DNA of 64,000 nt from Streptomyces cavernae (GCF_004023625.1 NZ_RPDJ01000006.1:248001-312000); one strand, 5' to 3'. Numbered from the stretch's first letter, positions 1 to 8,915 are shown. Notes: generated from the letters alone by a model not told the origin. Translations and numbers: made by a program.

Positions 1-387
1 CTAGTCTCCGGCGCGGGCACAGCCGGCGCCGCCGGCGTGGACGACTTCACCTTCAAGGTCCAGCGGGATCCGAAGAAAAGCTTCGGAGTCGTCGTGTATA
101 ACAAGGGGCGCTACGCGGGCATGGCCTACTGGCAGGCCAACCCGATCGCCGATCAGAACATCCCCGGCGACGCACTCCAGGCCGTCGACTCCTTGAAGGA
201 CGGGTGGAGCATCGAGGCAATCCTGATGCCCGTCGACCGCACGGTGTCGACCTCGGGCCACACCGCGCCCTACATCAGCCCCTACAAGACCGGAAACCTG
301 GCCGAAGGGACCACGGTCAAGCTGAGGGCCTGTGCGAGCAAGGGCCTCAACTCATCATGCTCCGACTACTACAGCGGCAGGGCGTAA
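1..387 (+). CDS. Partial hypothetical secreted protein (C-terminal part)
   Basis: The reading frame is open from the left edge and stops at 387, so the true start lies outside the window. The first visible residues (LVSGAGTAGAAG) are small and apolar, as at the end of a signal peptide, and may precede a cleavage site. The remaining roughly 115 residues are soluble and carry two cysteines near the C-terminus (RACASKG and SSCSDYY) that could form a disulphide. I recognise no family. It converges with the penicillin-binding protein gene and shares its terminator. Codon choice is normal for the window. Secretion is an inference from the N-terminal residues only. Confidence 0.55.
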   Translation, partial: LVSGAGTAGAAGVDDFTFKVQRDPKKSFGVVVYNKGRYAGMAYWQANPIADQNIPGDALQAVDSLKDGWSIEAILMPVDRTVSTSGHTAPYISPYKTGNLAEGTTVKLRACASKGLNSSCSDYYSGRA

Positions 388-402
388 CGGCCCGTAGTAC
401 GG

Positions 403-439
403 CGAGGGCCGCCGCACCCCCTGGGTGCGGCGGCCCTCG
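403..439. terminator. Bidirectional terminator between convergent genes
   Basis: A perfect 17-bp stem (403-419 with 423-439) closes on a 3-base loop. It lies between the stop of the partial gene at 387 and the stop of the leftward gene at 461. The last stem base, G439, is also the first base of the adjoining parS site. Confidence 0.8.
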
Positions 440-452
440 TTTCACGTGAAAC
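439..452. other. parS: parS site (perfect consensus)
   Basis: GTTTCACGTGAAAC, the 14-bp palindromic centromere site bound by ParB in Streptomyces. It is intergenic and abuts the terminator at 403-439. Confidence 0.93.
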
Positions 453-460
453 ACCGACGG

Positions 461-3136
461 CTATTGGTCTTCCTGACCGCCGAAAATGCCTCCGTTTCCG
501 TTTCCTCTGGTATTCCCTGTCCCGGTGCTCTCGCTTGCCGTGGGCGAGTTGGTCACACCTCCGCTGGAGCCACTGGAGTCGCCGCCCTGCGACGTACCGC
601 CGTCGTTGTTGCACTGCGGGTTGACCGGGTTGCAGATCTCGGGTGCCGAATTGGTGGGGGACGGCTCGGCCTGACTGGCCGTCGGGCTCGGAGTGGAGCT
701 CGGGGTCGACTGCTCCTCCGACTGCGTCGGCGTCGGCGTCGGGCTCGGGGTCTCTCCGACGACCACGCCGATGTCCTCCGGCTCCGGGAACGGAAGCGGC
801 TTCTGGTTCTTGAGGGCCTTCTCCATGTAGTCGTGCCAGATCTGGGCCGGGAACGAGGCGCCGTGGATCTTCTCCTCGCCGCCCGTGCCGAACATCTCCA
901 GGAACTCGCGCTTCTTGCTCGACTCCCTGTCGTCGAGGCGGTACATGGAGATCGCCGTCGACAACTGCGGTGTGTATCCCACGAACCAGGCCGACTTGTT
1001 GCCGTCCGTGGTACCGGTCTTGCCGGCCACCTGGCGATCGTCAAGCTTGGCCGAGGTGCCGGTGCCCTCCTCGACGACCGTCCGCAGGACGTCGGTGACG
1101 TTGTCGGCGACCTCAGAGGTGAACGCCTGCTTTTCGACGGCGATCTTGTTGTGGTCGAAGACCGTTCCCTCCTTGCTCGTCACCTTGGTGACGGAGAAGG
1201 GGTCACGCTGCTTGCCGCTGGCGGCGAACGTGGCGTACGCCCCGGCCATGCGGATCGCACTGGGGTCGGAGGTACCGATCGAGAACGAGGGCACGGTGGC
1301 GCTGGCGAGGCTGCTCTCCTTGAGGCCTGCGTCGATCGCGGACTGCTTCACCTTGTCCAGGCCGACGTCCATACCGAGTTGGACGTACGGGGAGTTCGCA
1401 GAGACCCGCATCGCCTCACGAAGATCGATGAGGTACTGCGGCGGCGTGCCGTACGACTCGTCTCCGTCGTTGCGCTGCAGCCACTCCTTGTCCTCCTCGT
1501 TCTTCCAGACCTCTCCGTTGTACTCCTTGATCTTGAGCAGGTTCTTGGAGCTGAAGAGGCTCTTCGGGGAGACCTTGGTGCGCTCGTCCTGTGCCTGGTC
1601 GCGTTCCCCGTCCGGGTCGCGCGTACCCCAGCTCATGGCCGCCGCGAGCACGAACGGCTTGAAGGTGGAGCCCACCTGGGCACCGGTCTGGTCGGCGTTG
1701 TTGGTGAAGTGCTTGGTCGCGTCCTCGCCGCCGTAGATGGCCTCGATCGCACCCGTCTTGGGGTTCACCGAGGCGCCGCCGAACTGGACGAAGGTGTCCT
1801 TGTCCGGACGCAGCTTGGGCTTGATCTTGGCTTTCTGGACCTTCTTCACCGCGGCCTCGAGCTGGTTGACCTTCGTCTTGTCGAAGGTCGTGTAGATCGA
1901 GTAGCCACCCTCCTGGAGGTCCCTTTCGGTGATGCCCGTCTTTTCGCTGTTGTTGATGAGGTAGGCCTGGGCAAGGTCCACGAGATAGCCGACCTGGCCG
2001 CTCAGCTTGTCGTTCGAGCGGGGGTTCTCGATCTTGGGGAACTTGGTGTACGTGGCCCGTTTCGCGGCGGACAGGTGTCCGTCCTTCACCTCTTCGTCGA
2101 GGATCCACTGCCAACGTTCCACAACCCGCTTGGTGTTCTTCTGTGGAGTGGCGTTCACCGGGTCGATCGAGACCGCGCCCGCCGGGTCGTAGTACGTGGC
2201 GCCCTTCAGGACGGCTGCGAGGAAGGCACACTCACTCGGGTCGAGCTTGACTGCGTCCTTGTTGAAGTAAGCACGCGCCGCCGCCTGAAGACCGTACGCC
2301 CGCCGCCCGTAGTAGGCGGTGTTCAGGTAGCCGGCCATGATTTCTTCTTTTTTCATGTTCGCTCCGACCTTTATGGAGACGAACAGCTCCTTGAGCTTGC
2401 GCGACAGCGTCTGCGACTGGTCCTCGAGCATGGCGTTCTTCACGTACTGCTGGGTGATGGTGGAACCACCCTGGGTCTGGCCGCCCGTGGCCATGTTGAA
2501 CAGGGCCCGCCCGATGCCCATGGGGTCGACACCACGGTCTTTCTCGAACGTCTTGTTCTCGGCCGAGATCACGGCGTACCGCATTGACTCGGGGATCTGG
2601 TCGTAGCCGATGATCTGCCGGTTGATCTCACCACCGGTCGCGACCATCGGAGTGCCGTCTTTCCAGTAGTAGACGTTGTTCTGCGCCTTGGCCGCCTTGG
2701 CCTCGACCGGCTCGTCTACCAGGGCATACCCGACACCGGCCGCGACCATCAGGCTCCCGAAGAAGCCGACGAACAGCCCCGTCACCAGACGCCACGAGGG
2801 CACCCAGCGCGCGGCCCCGTACCTGCCGGCACGCGGATAGTCGATGATGCGCCTCTTGTCGGACGCGGCGGCCCGGCCTCTGCCGCGCCCGGGGTCCGGT
2901 GCTCTGCGGCGGCCACCGGCACCGGTACTGCGCTGGGCCGCGCGCCGGGCATCGGCGCGGCCACCGTACGGACGCTCTTCACCCACTGGGCGGGAGAGCC
3001 CGTAAGCGTCGGAGGAAGATCCAGTTGCGCCTCGCGGTGCAGCGCGGCGGCCGGAGGACGAGCCGGATGGACCGCGTCGGCCCCCGGCACGTCCACCGCC
3101 CTGCGGCTGCGGCGGTTTGCGACGGTGCTCGCTCAT
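461..3136 (-). CDS. ponA: Class A penicillin-binding protein, PonA-type transglycosylase/transpeptidase
   Basis: Bifunctional peptidoglycan synthase that polymerises lipid II and cross-links stem peptides outside the membrane. The 891-residue protein has a basic, Gly/Arg-rich cytoplasmic region (1-115), one membrane helix (about 117-140), and a GT51 transglycosylase domain with the ENKTFEKDRG motif near 193 and GGSTITQQ at 223-230. The transpeptidase domain has STFK (Ser490), SAN (579-581) and KTG (706-708). The tail is rich in Pro, Ser, Thr and Gly. The start MSEHRRK at 3136 is preferred to an in-frame one 32 codons upstream because the extra residues look non-coding. Its position beside PadR and ino1 matches ponA1 in Mycobacterium. 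Confidence 0.95.
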   Translation of the reverse strand: MSEHRRKPPQPQGGGRAGGRRGPSGSSSGRRAAPRGATGSSSDAYGLSRPVGEERPYGGRADARRAAQRSTGAGGRRRAPDPGRGRGRAAASDKRRIIDYPRAGRYGAARWVPSWRLVTGLFVGFFGSLMVAAGVGYALVDEPVEAKAAKAQNNVYYWKDGTPMVATGGEINRQIIGYDQIPESMRYAVISAENKTFEKDRGVDPMGIGRALFNMATGGQTQGGSTITQQYVKNAMLEDQSQTLSRKLKELFVSIKVGANMKKEEIMAGYLNTAYYGRRAYGLQAAARAYFNKDAVKLDPSECAFLAAVLKGATYYDPAGAVSIDPVNATPQKNTKRVVERWQWILDEEVKDGHLSAAKRATYTKFPKIENPRSNDKLSGQVGYLVDLAQAYLINNSEKTGITERDLQEGGYSIYTTFDKTKVNQLEAAVKKVQKAKIKPKLRPDKDTFVQFGGASVNPKTGAIEAIYGGEDATKHFTNNADQTGAQVGSTFKPFVLAAAMSWGTRDPDGERDQAQDERTKVSPKSLFSSKNLLKIKEYNGEVWKNEEDKEWLQRNDGDESYGTPPQYLIDLREAMRVSANSPYVQLGMDVGLDKVKQSAIDAGLKESSLASATVPSFSIGTSDPSAIRMAGAYATFAASGKQRDPFSVTKVTSKEGTVFDHNKIAVEKQAFTSEVADNVTDVLRTVVEEGTGTSAKLDDRQVAGKTGTTDGNKSAWFVGYTPQLSTAISMYRLDDRESSKKREFLEMFGTGGEEKIHGASFPAQIWHDYMEKALKNQKPLPFPEPEDIGVVVGETPSPTPTPTQSEEQSTPSSTPSPTASQAEPSPTNSAPEICNPVNPQCNNDGGTSQGGDSSGSSGGVTNSPTASESTGTGNTRGNGNGGIFGGQEDQ

Positions 3137-3512
3137 CGAACGACTACTCCTCGGGCAGGCGCACCCCTGCGCGCCTGGAAGCGGCGGCTGGTTTCCGGTC
3201 CCCCCGAAATACGGACGCGGCCGGTTGGGCACTCATCCGCACTGCATCCAGGACCAAGACGTCCCCATACGTCACACGGTTCCCGTGGGTCCACTGCATG
3301 GCGCACAGACTACGCATCACCGAAACCCCTGCAGAGCCGGACTCCGCACGAACTCGGGCAAATTTCTTCCTACGAATCGGTGATGTGATCCCGCTCACCA
3401 TGCTCTCCCTTGTCCCATCCGTAGGGTGGTTCTATCGTCGAGATGTATCGAGTCGATACATCGGTGCGGCATAGATGTCGTGCGGACGAGGTGACGGCAG
3501 GAGGAGGCGACG
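3137..3512. other. Divergent intergenic region, ponA / PadR gene
   Basis: A 376-bp spacer between genes reading in opposite directions, so it should hold promoters for both. The only clear element is the palindrome at 3443-3461. The ribosome-binding site of the PadR gene (AGGAGG) is near 3502. Open frames here have non-coding composition. Confidence 0.5.
3443..3461. promoter_or_regulatory. Probable PadR operator (19-bp palindrome)
   Basis: ATGTATCGAGTCGATACAT has perfect 9-bp arms around one central base and begins 70 bp before the PadR start codon. ATGT/ACAT ends are typical of PadR-family sites, although classical PadR boxes have a shorter spacer. Its position suggests autoregulation of the PadR-ino1 unit. 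The binding protein is inferred. Confidence 0.6.
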
Positions 3513-4196
3513 ATGAGCCGGCGTTCCGGGATCCTCGAGTTCGCGGTCCTCGGTCTGCTCCGTGAATCTCCGATGCACGGCTATGAGCTGCGCAAACGAC
3601 TCAATACCTCACTGGGGATATTCCGCGCCTTCAGCTACGGAACGCTGTACCCCTGCCTCAAGACGCTCGTCGCCAACGGCTGGTTGATCGAGGAATCGGG
3701 GAACACGACCGAGGACGCCCTAGCCGCACCGCTCGCGGGGCGGCGCGCCAAGATCGTCTATCGGTTGACGGCGGAAGGTAAGGAGCACTTCGAGGAGTTG
3801 CTCTCCCAGACGGGTCCCGACGCGTACGAGGACGAGCACTTCGCGGCTCGCTTCGCCTTCTTCGGGCAGACCTCCCGGGATGTGCGCATGCGCGTCCTGG
3901 AGGGCCGTCGCAGCCGGCTGGAGGAGCGCCTGGAGAAGATGCGCGCCTCCTTCGCCCGCACCCGGGAGCGCCTCGACGACTACACCCTCGAGCTCCAGCG
4001 CCACGGGATGGAGTCCGTGGAGCGCGAAGTGCGCTGGCTGAACGAGCTCATCGAGAGCGAGCGGGCCGGACGGGACCTCAAAAGGCCCTCCTCCGAAGAC
4101 CCCGCTCAGCACAACGGCACATCTGGAGAGTCGGGCGGCCTGCCCCGGCACCGGGACGCCACCCGGCCGGATCCGTCCGACGACACCACCATGTGA
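3513..4196 (+). CDS. PadR-family transcriptional regulator
   Basis: A 227-residue DNA-binding protein. The N-terminal PadR winged helix (about 8-85) contains ILEFAVLGLLRESPMHGYEL and the wing segment GTLYPCLKTL. A helical, charged region with heptad-like RLEERLEKMR (about 120-190) is the dimerisation part, and the C-terminus is disordered. AGGAGG precedes the ATG at 3513. ino1 starts 44 bp downstream with no terminator between, so the two are probably co-transcribed, and inositol synthesis is the most likely target. The same pair exists beside ponA1 in Mycobacterium. The ligand is unknown. Confidence 0.92.
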   Translation: MSRRSGILEFAVLGLLRESPMHGYELRKRLNTSLGIFRAFSYGTLYPCLKTLVANGWLIEESGNTTEDALAAPLAGRRAKIVYRLTAEGKEHFEELLSQTGPDAYEDEHFAARFAFFGQTSRDVRMRVLEGRRSRLEERLEKMRASFARTRERLDDYTLELQRHGMESVEREVRWLNELIESERAGRDLKRPSSEDPAQHNGTSGESGGLPRHRDATRPDPSDDTTM

Positions 4197-4240
4197 GGTC
4201 CGGTCCGGACTTCACCTCGTACACACAGGGAGCAACCGGA

Positions 4241-5323
4241 ATGGGTTCGGTTCGCGTAGCGATCGTCGGCGTGGGCAACTGCGCCGCGTCGCTGGTGCAG
4301 GGAGTCGAGTACTACAAGGACGCCGACGCGGCGTCCAAGGTCCCGGGTCTGATGCATGTCCAGTTCGGCGACTACCACGTGGGCGACGTGGAGTTCGTCG
4401 CCGCGTTCGACGTGGACGCCAAGAAGGTCGGCCTCGACCTGGCGGACGCCATCGGCGCCTCCGAGAACAACACCATCAAGATCTGCGACGTGCCGACCAC
4501 CGGTGTGACGGTCCAGCGCGGCCACACCCTGGACGGGCTCGGCAAGTACTACCGCGCCACCATCGAGGAGTCCGCCGAGGAGCCGGTCGACGTCGTCCAG
4601 GTCCTCAAGGACAAGCAGGTCGACGTCCTCGTTTGCTACCTGCCCGTCGGCTCCGAGGACGCGGCGAAGTTCTACGCCCAGTGCGCCATCGACGCGCGGG
4701 TCGCCTTCGTCAACGCCCTTCCGGTCTTCATCGCCGGTACCAAGGAATGGGCGGACAAGTTCACCGAGGCGGGAGTCCCGATCGTCGGTGACGACATCAA
4801 GTCGCAGGTCGGTGCCACCATCACGCACCGCGTCATGGCGAAGCTGTTCGAGGACCGGGGCGTAGTCCTGGACCGCACGATGCAGCTGAACGTCGGCGGC
4901 AACATGGACTTCAAGAACATGCTGGAGCGCGACCGCCTGGAGTCCAAGAAGATCTCCAAGACCCAGGCCGTCACCTCGCAGATCCCCGACCGGGACCTCG
5001 GCGAGAAGAACGTCCACATCGGCCCGTCCGACTACGTCGCCTGGCTCGACGACCGGAAGTGGGCGTACGTGCGCCTCGAAGGCCGTGCCTTCGGCGACGT
5101 GCCGCTGAACCTGGAGTACAAGCTGGAGGTCTGGGACTCCCCGAACTCCGCGGGTGTCATCATCGACGCGCTCCGCGCGGCGAAGATCGCCAAGGATCGC
5201 GGCATCGGCGGTCCGATCCTGTCGGCGTCGAGCTACTTCATGAAGTCCCCTCCGGTCCAGTACTTCGACGACCAGGCTCGGGAGAACGTCGAGAAGTTCA
5301 TCAAGGGCGAGGTCGAGCGCTAG
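4241..5323 (+). CDS. ino1: Inositol-3-phosphate synthase
   Basis: Converts glucose 6-phosphate to 1L-myo-inositol 1-phosphate using NAD, the first step toward mycothiol and phosphatidylinositol. The 360-residue protein has the expected actinobacterial length. It opens with the Rossmann segment VRVAIVGVGNCAASLVQG, carries GDDIKSQVGATITHR and the NVGGNMDF segment near the active site, and has SPNSAGVIIDALR near the end. The ATG at 4241 follows a purine-rich CAGGGAGC and gives the family start MGSVRVAIVG; an upstream in-frame GTG at 4193 overlaps the PadR gene and is less likely. Confidence 0.97.
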   Translation: MGSVRVAIVGVGNCAASLVQGVEYYKDADAASKVPGLMHVQFGDYHVGDVEFVAAFDVDAKKVGLDLADAIGASENNTIKICDVPTTGVTVQRGHTLDGLGKYYRATIEESAEEPVDVVQVLKDKQVDVLVCYLPVGSEDAAKFYAQCAIDARVAFVNALPVFIAGTKEWADKFTEAGVPIVGDDIKSQVGATITHRVMAKLFEDRGVVLDRTMQLNVGGNMDFKNMLERDRLESKKISKTQAVTSQIPDRDLGEKNVHIGPSDYVAWLDDRKWAYVRLEGRAFGDVPLNLEYKLEVWDSPNSAGVIIDALRAAKIAKDRGIGGPILSASSYFMKSPPVQYFDDQARENVEKFIKGEVER

Positions 5324-5415
5324 CCGGCTTTTGCCCGACAGCCTGTTTCCAAGGGCTTGCGAGGGTCCTCGGGTCGTCTGCCCGAGGGCCCCTGCCCTAT
5401 GTGAGGCTGTGCAGC

Positions 5416-6696
5416 ATGGCTGTCGTCCGTGATCTGCGCGTACTCCTGCGCTTCCGGGGCTTCCGGCATCTACTCACCGTGCGGCTGCTCTCCCAGGGCG
5501 CAGACGGTGTCTACCAGGTCGCGCTCGCCACGTACGTCGTCTTCTCGCCCGAGAAACAGACCTCGCCCGCCGCGATCGCTTCGGCGATGGCGGTGCTGCT
5601 CCTGCCGTACTCGCTCGTCGGCCCCTTCGCGGGCGTCCTGCTGGACCGCTGGCGGCGCCGGCAGGTCTTCCTCTACGGGAATCTGGTGCGGGCGGTGCTG
5701 GCCTGCGCTACGGCCGTTCTGATGGTGAGCCCGGTTCCCGACTGGCTCTTCTACGTGTCCGCGCTGTGCGTCACCGCCGTCAACCGGTTCGTCCTGGCAG
5801 GCCTCTCGGCCGCGCTGCCGCGCGTCGTCGACGCTGAGCGCCTTGTGATGGCCAACTCCCTGTCGCCCACGGCAGGCACGCTCGCCGCGACCGCCGGTGG
5901 AGGCCTGGCATTCGTCGTGCGGCTGGTCGTCGCCGACTCCGACGCCGCCGTGGTCCTCCTCGGTGCGACTCTGTACCTGTGCGGCGCCGTCGCCACGCTC
6001 CGGATCGCTCCCGACCTACTCGGCCCCGACCGGACGTTGATGCACCCACGACTGGGAACGGCGCTCGCCGGAACGGCGCGCGGGCTCGCGGCCGGTGTGC
6101 GCCATCTGGCCGAGCCCGCACGCCGGGAGGCCGCCTGGGCGCTCGCCTCGATGACCCTGATGCGCTTCTGCTACGGAGCCCTGACGGTCATGGTGCTGAT
6201 GCTCTGCCGGTACGCCTGGGCGTCCGGTACGACAGGAGAGCCGGACTCCGACGAGGGACTGGCGCTGCTGGGGCTGGCCGTGGGTGTCTCGGGGGCCGGG
6301 TTCTTCGCCGCGGCCGTGGTGACCCCTCCTGCGGCGGGGCGCCTGGGGCCCGGCCGCTGGATTATGGTCTGCGCTGCTGTGGCCGCGGTGCTGGAGCCCG
6401 CTCTCGGGCTGCCGTTCACCCCGGTGCCGATACTGATTGCGGCCTTCGTCCTGGGGCTGACCACCCAGGGTGCGAAGATCGCCACGGACACAGTAGTGCA
6501 GTCGTCCGTCGACGACGGTTTCCGTGGCCGGATCTTCTCCGTCTACGACGTGCTCTTCAATGTCGCGTTCGTCGGTGCCGCCGGTGTGGCGGCCCTGATG
6601 CTGCCGGCGGACGGACGATCAGTTGCGCTCGTGGTCACCGTGTCCGTTATTTACGCGGCAGTAGCTGCCCTTATGGCCCGCTTTGAGCTCCAGTAA
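5416..6696 (+). CDS. MFS transporter
   Basis: A 426-residue integral membrane protein with about twelve hydrophobic segments and the MFS loop 2-3 motif GVLLDRWRRRQVF after helix 2. The start at 5416 (MAVVRDLRVLLRFRGFR) is typical of this subfamily, and GTGAGG lies 10 bp upstream; a GTG at 5401 is a possible alternative. It begins 92 bp after ino1 and keeps this place in Streptomyces, but no substrate can be inferred. The loop after helix 6 is short, and no soluble domain is attached. Confidence 0.88.
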   Translation: MAVVRDLRVLLRFRGFRHLLTVRLLSQGADGVYQVALATYVVFSPEKQTSPAAIASAMAVLLLPYSLVGPFAGVLLDRWRRRQVFLYGNLVRAVLACATAVLMVSPVPDWLFYVSALCVTAVNRFVLAGLSAALPRVVDAERLVMANSLSPTAGTLAATAGGGLAFVVRLVVADSDAAVVLLGATLYLCGAVATLRIAPDLLGPDRTLMHPRLGTALAGTARGLAAGVRHLAEPARREAAWALASMTLMRFCYGALTVMVLMLCRYAWASGTTGEPDSDEGLALLGLAVGVSGAGFFAAAVVTPPAAGRLGPGRWIMVCAAVAAVLEPALGLPFTPVPILIAAFVLGLTTQGAKIATDTVVQSSVDDGFRGRIFSVYDVLFNVAFVGAAGVAALMLPADGRSVALVVTVSVIYAAVAALMARFELQ

Positions 6697-6804
6697 GTGT
6701 CACATCAAAGCCACAGTCCCTCTCACAGCTACGGAGTCGCCGCTGGGGCCGGTAGCTTACGTGCGTCTTATTCGCGCCAGGCGCCGATCTTCCAGGGGGA
6801 CCCA

Positions 6805-7323
6805 ATGACCGTTCCGCCCCAGGGCCAGAATCCCTTTGCGCAGGGCCAGCAGCCCTATCCGCAGCAGCCCTATCCGCCCCAGGGCGGAAACCCGTACGCC
6901 CAGCAGCAGCCGCAGCCCGGAAACCCGTACGCCCAGCAGCCGCAGGGCTACCCGCCTCACCCGGGCCAGCCTGGATTCCCCACCGCTCCGCTCCAGCCTC
7001 AGCGACCGAAGCGTGGGTTCAAGTTCTTCCTGCGCATCGGCATCGTCATCTGCGCCCTCATAGCCGCCGGCGTGGGCTGGGTCGCCAGCCGGGACGACGC
7101 CAACACGGCCAAGGTCGGTGACTGCATGAGCATCAGCAACCCGGACAGTGTCACCGACCCGGGCCTCGAGGTCGTGGACTGCAAAAACTCCAAGGCCAAG
7201 TACAAGGTCGCAGAGAAGAAGAACGACACCTCCGGCTGCGACCGCACCAAGTACGCCGAGTACACCGAGACCGGCGGCGGCGATGACTTCACCCTCTGCC
7301 TGCAGGAGTACTCCGCCAAGTAG
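6805..7323 (+). CDS. LppU/SCO3897-like membrane-anchored protein
   Basis: A 172-residue protein. Residues 1-70 are a Gln/Pro/Tyr/Gly-rich low-complexity segment (repeats of PYPQQ and GNPYAQQ). One membrane helix follows at about 72-90 (FFLRIGIVICALIAAGVGW), then an 80-residue extracytoplasmic domain beginning KVGDCMSI with four cysteines. This layout matches the LppU/SCO3897 family of unknown function. AGGGGGA precedes the ATG at 6805. An in-frame extension begins directly after the MFS stop but has no good ribosome-binding site. Cytoplasmic disordered tails of this kind are common in Streptomyces membrane proteins. Confidence 0.85.
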   Translation: MTVPPQGQNPFAQGQQPYPQQPYPPQGGNPYAQQQPQPGNPYAQQPQGYPPHPGQPGFPTAPLQPQRPKRGFKFFLRIGIVICALIAAGVGWVASRDDANTAKVGDCMSISNPDSVTDPGLEVVDCKNSKAKYKVAEKKNDTSGCDRTKYAEYTETGGGDDFTLCLQEYSAK

Positions 7324-7340
7324 CGGCCACTCACGCCACG

Positions 7341-7382
7341 AGGGGCGATGCTTCACGGTGTTTCACGTGAAACATCGCCCCT
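7341..7382. terminator. Hairpin with parS in its apex
   Basis: Inverted repeat 7341-7350 (AGGGGCGATG) with 7373-7382 (CATCGCCCCT). The intervening 22 bases hold the parS site at 7360-7373. It is the first of two such structures between the convergent LppU-like gene and CCA-adding enzyme gene. Confidence 0.6.
7360..7373. other. parS: parS site (perfect consensus)
   Basis: GTTTCACGTGAAAC, enclosed by the 10-bp arms at 7341-7350 and 7373-7382, between convergent genes. Confidence 0.93.
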
Positions 7383-7400
7383 CGGCGTGTGTGCCTCCAA

Positions 7401-7446
7401 CGTGAAACGGGGTCATGTTTCACGTGAAACATGACCCCGTTTCACG
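7401..7446. terminator. 46-bp perfect palindrome centred on parS; probable bidirectional terminator
   Basis: Bases 7401-7423 and 7424-7446 are exact reverse complements, and the centre is the parS site at 7417-7430. The outer arms carry CGTGAAACGGGGTCAT and its complement, so parts of the parS motif recur at the ends. It ends three bases before the stop of the leftward gene at 7449. Confidence 0.65.
7417..7430. other. parS: parS site (perfect consensus)
   Basis: GTTTCACGTGAAAC at the exact centre of the 7401-7446 palindrome, 57 bp from the previous parS site. Confidence 0.93.
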
Positions 7447-7448
7447 GC

Positions 7449-8915
7449 TCAGTTCTGCTCGGCCCACCATTCCTTCAGCGCCGCCACAGCGGCGTCATGC
7501 TCCATCGGGCCGTTCTCCAGCCGGAGTTCCAGAAGGAACTTGTACGCCTGCCCCACTATCGGCCCCGGAGCGACACCCAGGACCTCCATGATCTGATTGC
7601 CGTCCAGGTCGGGCCGGATGGCGTCCAGCTCTTCCTGCTCCTGAAGTTGCGCGATGCGCTCCTCAAGCCCGTCGTACGCGCGGGAGAGCGCTGCCGCCCG
7701 CCGCTTGTTCCGCGTCGTGCAGTCGGAGCGAGTCAGCTTGTGCAGGCGATCCAGGAGCGGCCCTGCGTCCCGTACATAGCGACGCACCGCAGAGTCCGTC
7801 CACTCCCCGGTGCCGTATCCGTGGAAGCGCAGATGCAGCTCGACGAGACGCGAGACGTCCTTGATCATCTCATTGGGGTACTTGAGCGCCGTCATCCTCT
7901 TCTTGGTCATCTTGGCGCCGACGACCTCATGGTGATGGAAGGAAACCCGGCCGTCCTTTTCGAACCGGCGCGTCCTGGGCTTGCCGATGTCGTGCAGCAG
8001 CGCGGCAAGCCGGAGCGTCAGATCGGGGCCGTCCTCCTCCAGAGCCATCGCCTGCTCCAGGACGATCAGCGTGTGGTCGTAGACGTCCTTGTGCCGATGG
8101 TGCTCGTCCCTCTCCAGCCGTAGCGCCGGCAGCTCGGGCAGCACACGGTCCGCGAGACCGGTCTCCACGAGCAACGTCAGGCCCTTGCGAGGGTGCGCCG
8201 AGAGGATCAGCTTGTTCAGCTCATCACGCACTCGCTCCGCGGAGACGATGTCGATGCGCTCGGCCATCTCCGTCATCGCGGCGACCACGTCCGGAGCAAC
8301 CTCGAAATCGAGCTGCGCGGCGAAGCGTGCGGCACGCATCATCCGTAGCGGGTCGTCGGAGAAGGACTCCTCAGGGGTGCTCGGAGTCCGCAGGACGCGG
8401 TCGGCCAGGTCCTTCAGACCGTCGTGCGGGTCGATGAACTCCTTCTCGGGGAGCGCCACCGCCATCGCGTTCACGGTGAAATCACGCCGTACGAGATCCT
8501 GCTCGATGGAGTCGCCGTAGGACACCTCGGGCTTTCGGGAGGTCCTGTCGTATGCCTCGGAACGGTATGTGGTGATCTCGATTTGGAAGGACTGGCGTTC
8601 CTCACCGACCAGGGCTTCCTTCTGTGCTCCGACCGTACCGAAGGCGATACCGACCTCCCACACTGCGTCCGCCCAGGGCCGCACGATCTTCAGTACGTCG
8701 TCGGGGCGGGCGTCCGTCGTGAAGTCCAGATCGTTACCCAGCCGGCCGAGCAGCGCGTCGCGTACCGAACCTCCCACGAGGGCGAGGGAGAACCCGGCCT
8801 CCTTGAAGCGGCGGGCGAGGTCGTCGGCGACCGGGGAGACGCGCAGCAGTTCACTGACCGCGCGGCGCTGCACCTGGCTCAGTGCGCTGGGGGTGTCTTC
8901 GTTGGCGTTCGGCAC
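7449..8915 (-). CDS. pcnA: CCA tRNA nucleotidyltransferase
   Basis: Adds or repairs the 3'-CCA end of tRNAs in the cytoplasm. The 488-residue protein has the class II nucleotidyltransferase signature LVGGSVRDALLGR (47-59) with DLDFTTDARP following. It then has the RNA-binding head (DDPLRMMRAARFAAQLDF), an HD phosphohydrolase-type domain (LLHDIGKPRTRRF and a downstream HHHE), and a C-terminal helical part. The GTG at 8915 gives the start MPNANED known from relatives; no strong ribosome-binding site is visible, so the message may be leaderless. The gene is called pcnA in actinobacteria although the activity is CCA addition. Confidence 0.95.
   Translation of the reverse strand: MPNANEDTPSALSQVQRRAVSELLRVSPVADDLARRFKEAGFSLALVGGSVRDALLGRLGNDLDFTTDARPDDVLKIVRPWADAVWEVGIAFGTVGAQKEALVGEERQSFQIEITTYRSEAYDRTSRKPEVSYGDSIEQDLVRRDFTVNAMAVALPEKEFIDPHDGLKDLADRVLRTPSTPEESFSDDPLRMMRAARFAAQLDFEVAPDVVAAMTEMAERIDIVSAERVRDELNKLILSAHPRKGLTLLVETGLADRVLPELPALRLERDEHHRHKDVYDHTLIVLEQAMALEEDGPDLTLRLAALLHDIGKPRTRRFEKDGRVSFHHHEVVGAKMTKKRMTALKYPNEMIKDVSRLVELHLRFHGYGTGEWTDSAVRRYVRDAGPLLDRLHKLTRSDCTTRNKRRAAALSRAYDGLEERIAQLQEQEELDAIRPDLDGNQIMEVLGVAPGPIVGQAYKFLLELRLENGPMEHDAAVAALKEWWAEQN

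Noticed and set aside
425..2587. A 720-codon plus-strand frame opposite the penicillin-binding protein gene
   Set aside because: Its residues are dominated by Arg, Leu, Val and Gly with no family motif, as expected for the antisense of a high-GC gene; the leftward gene has all PBP motifs.
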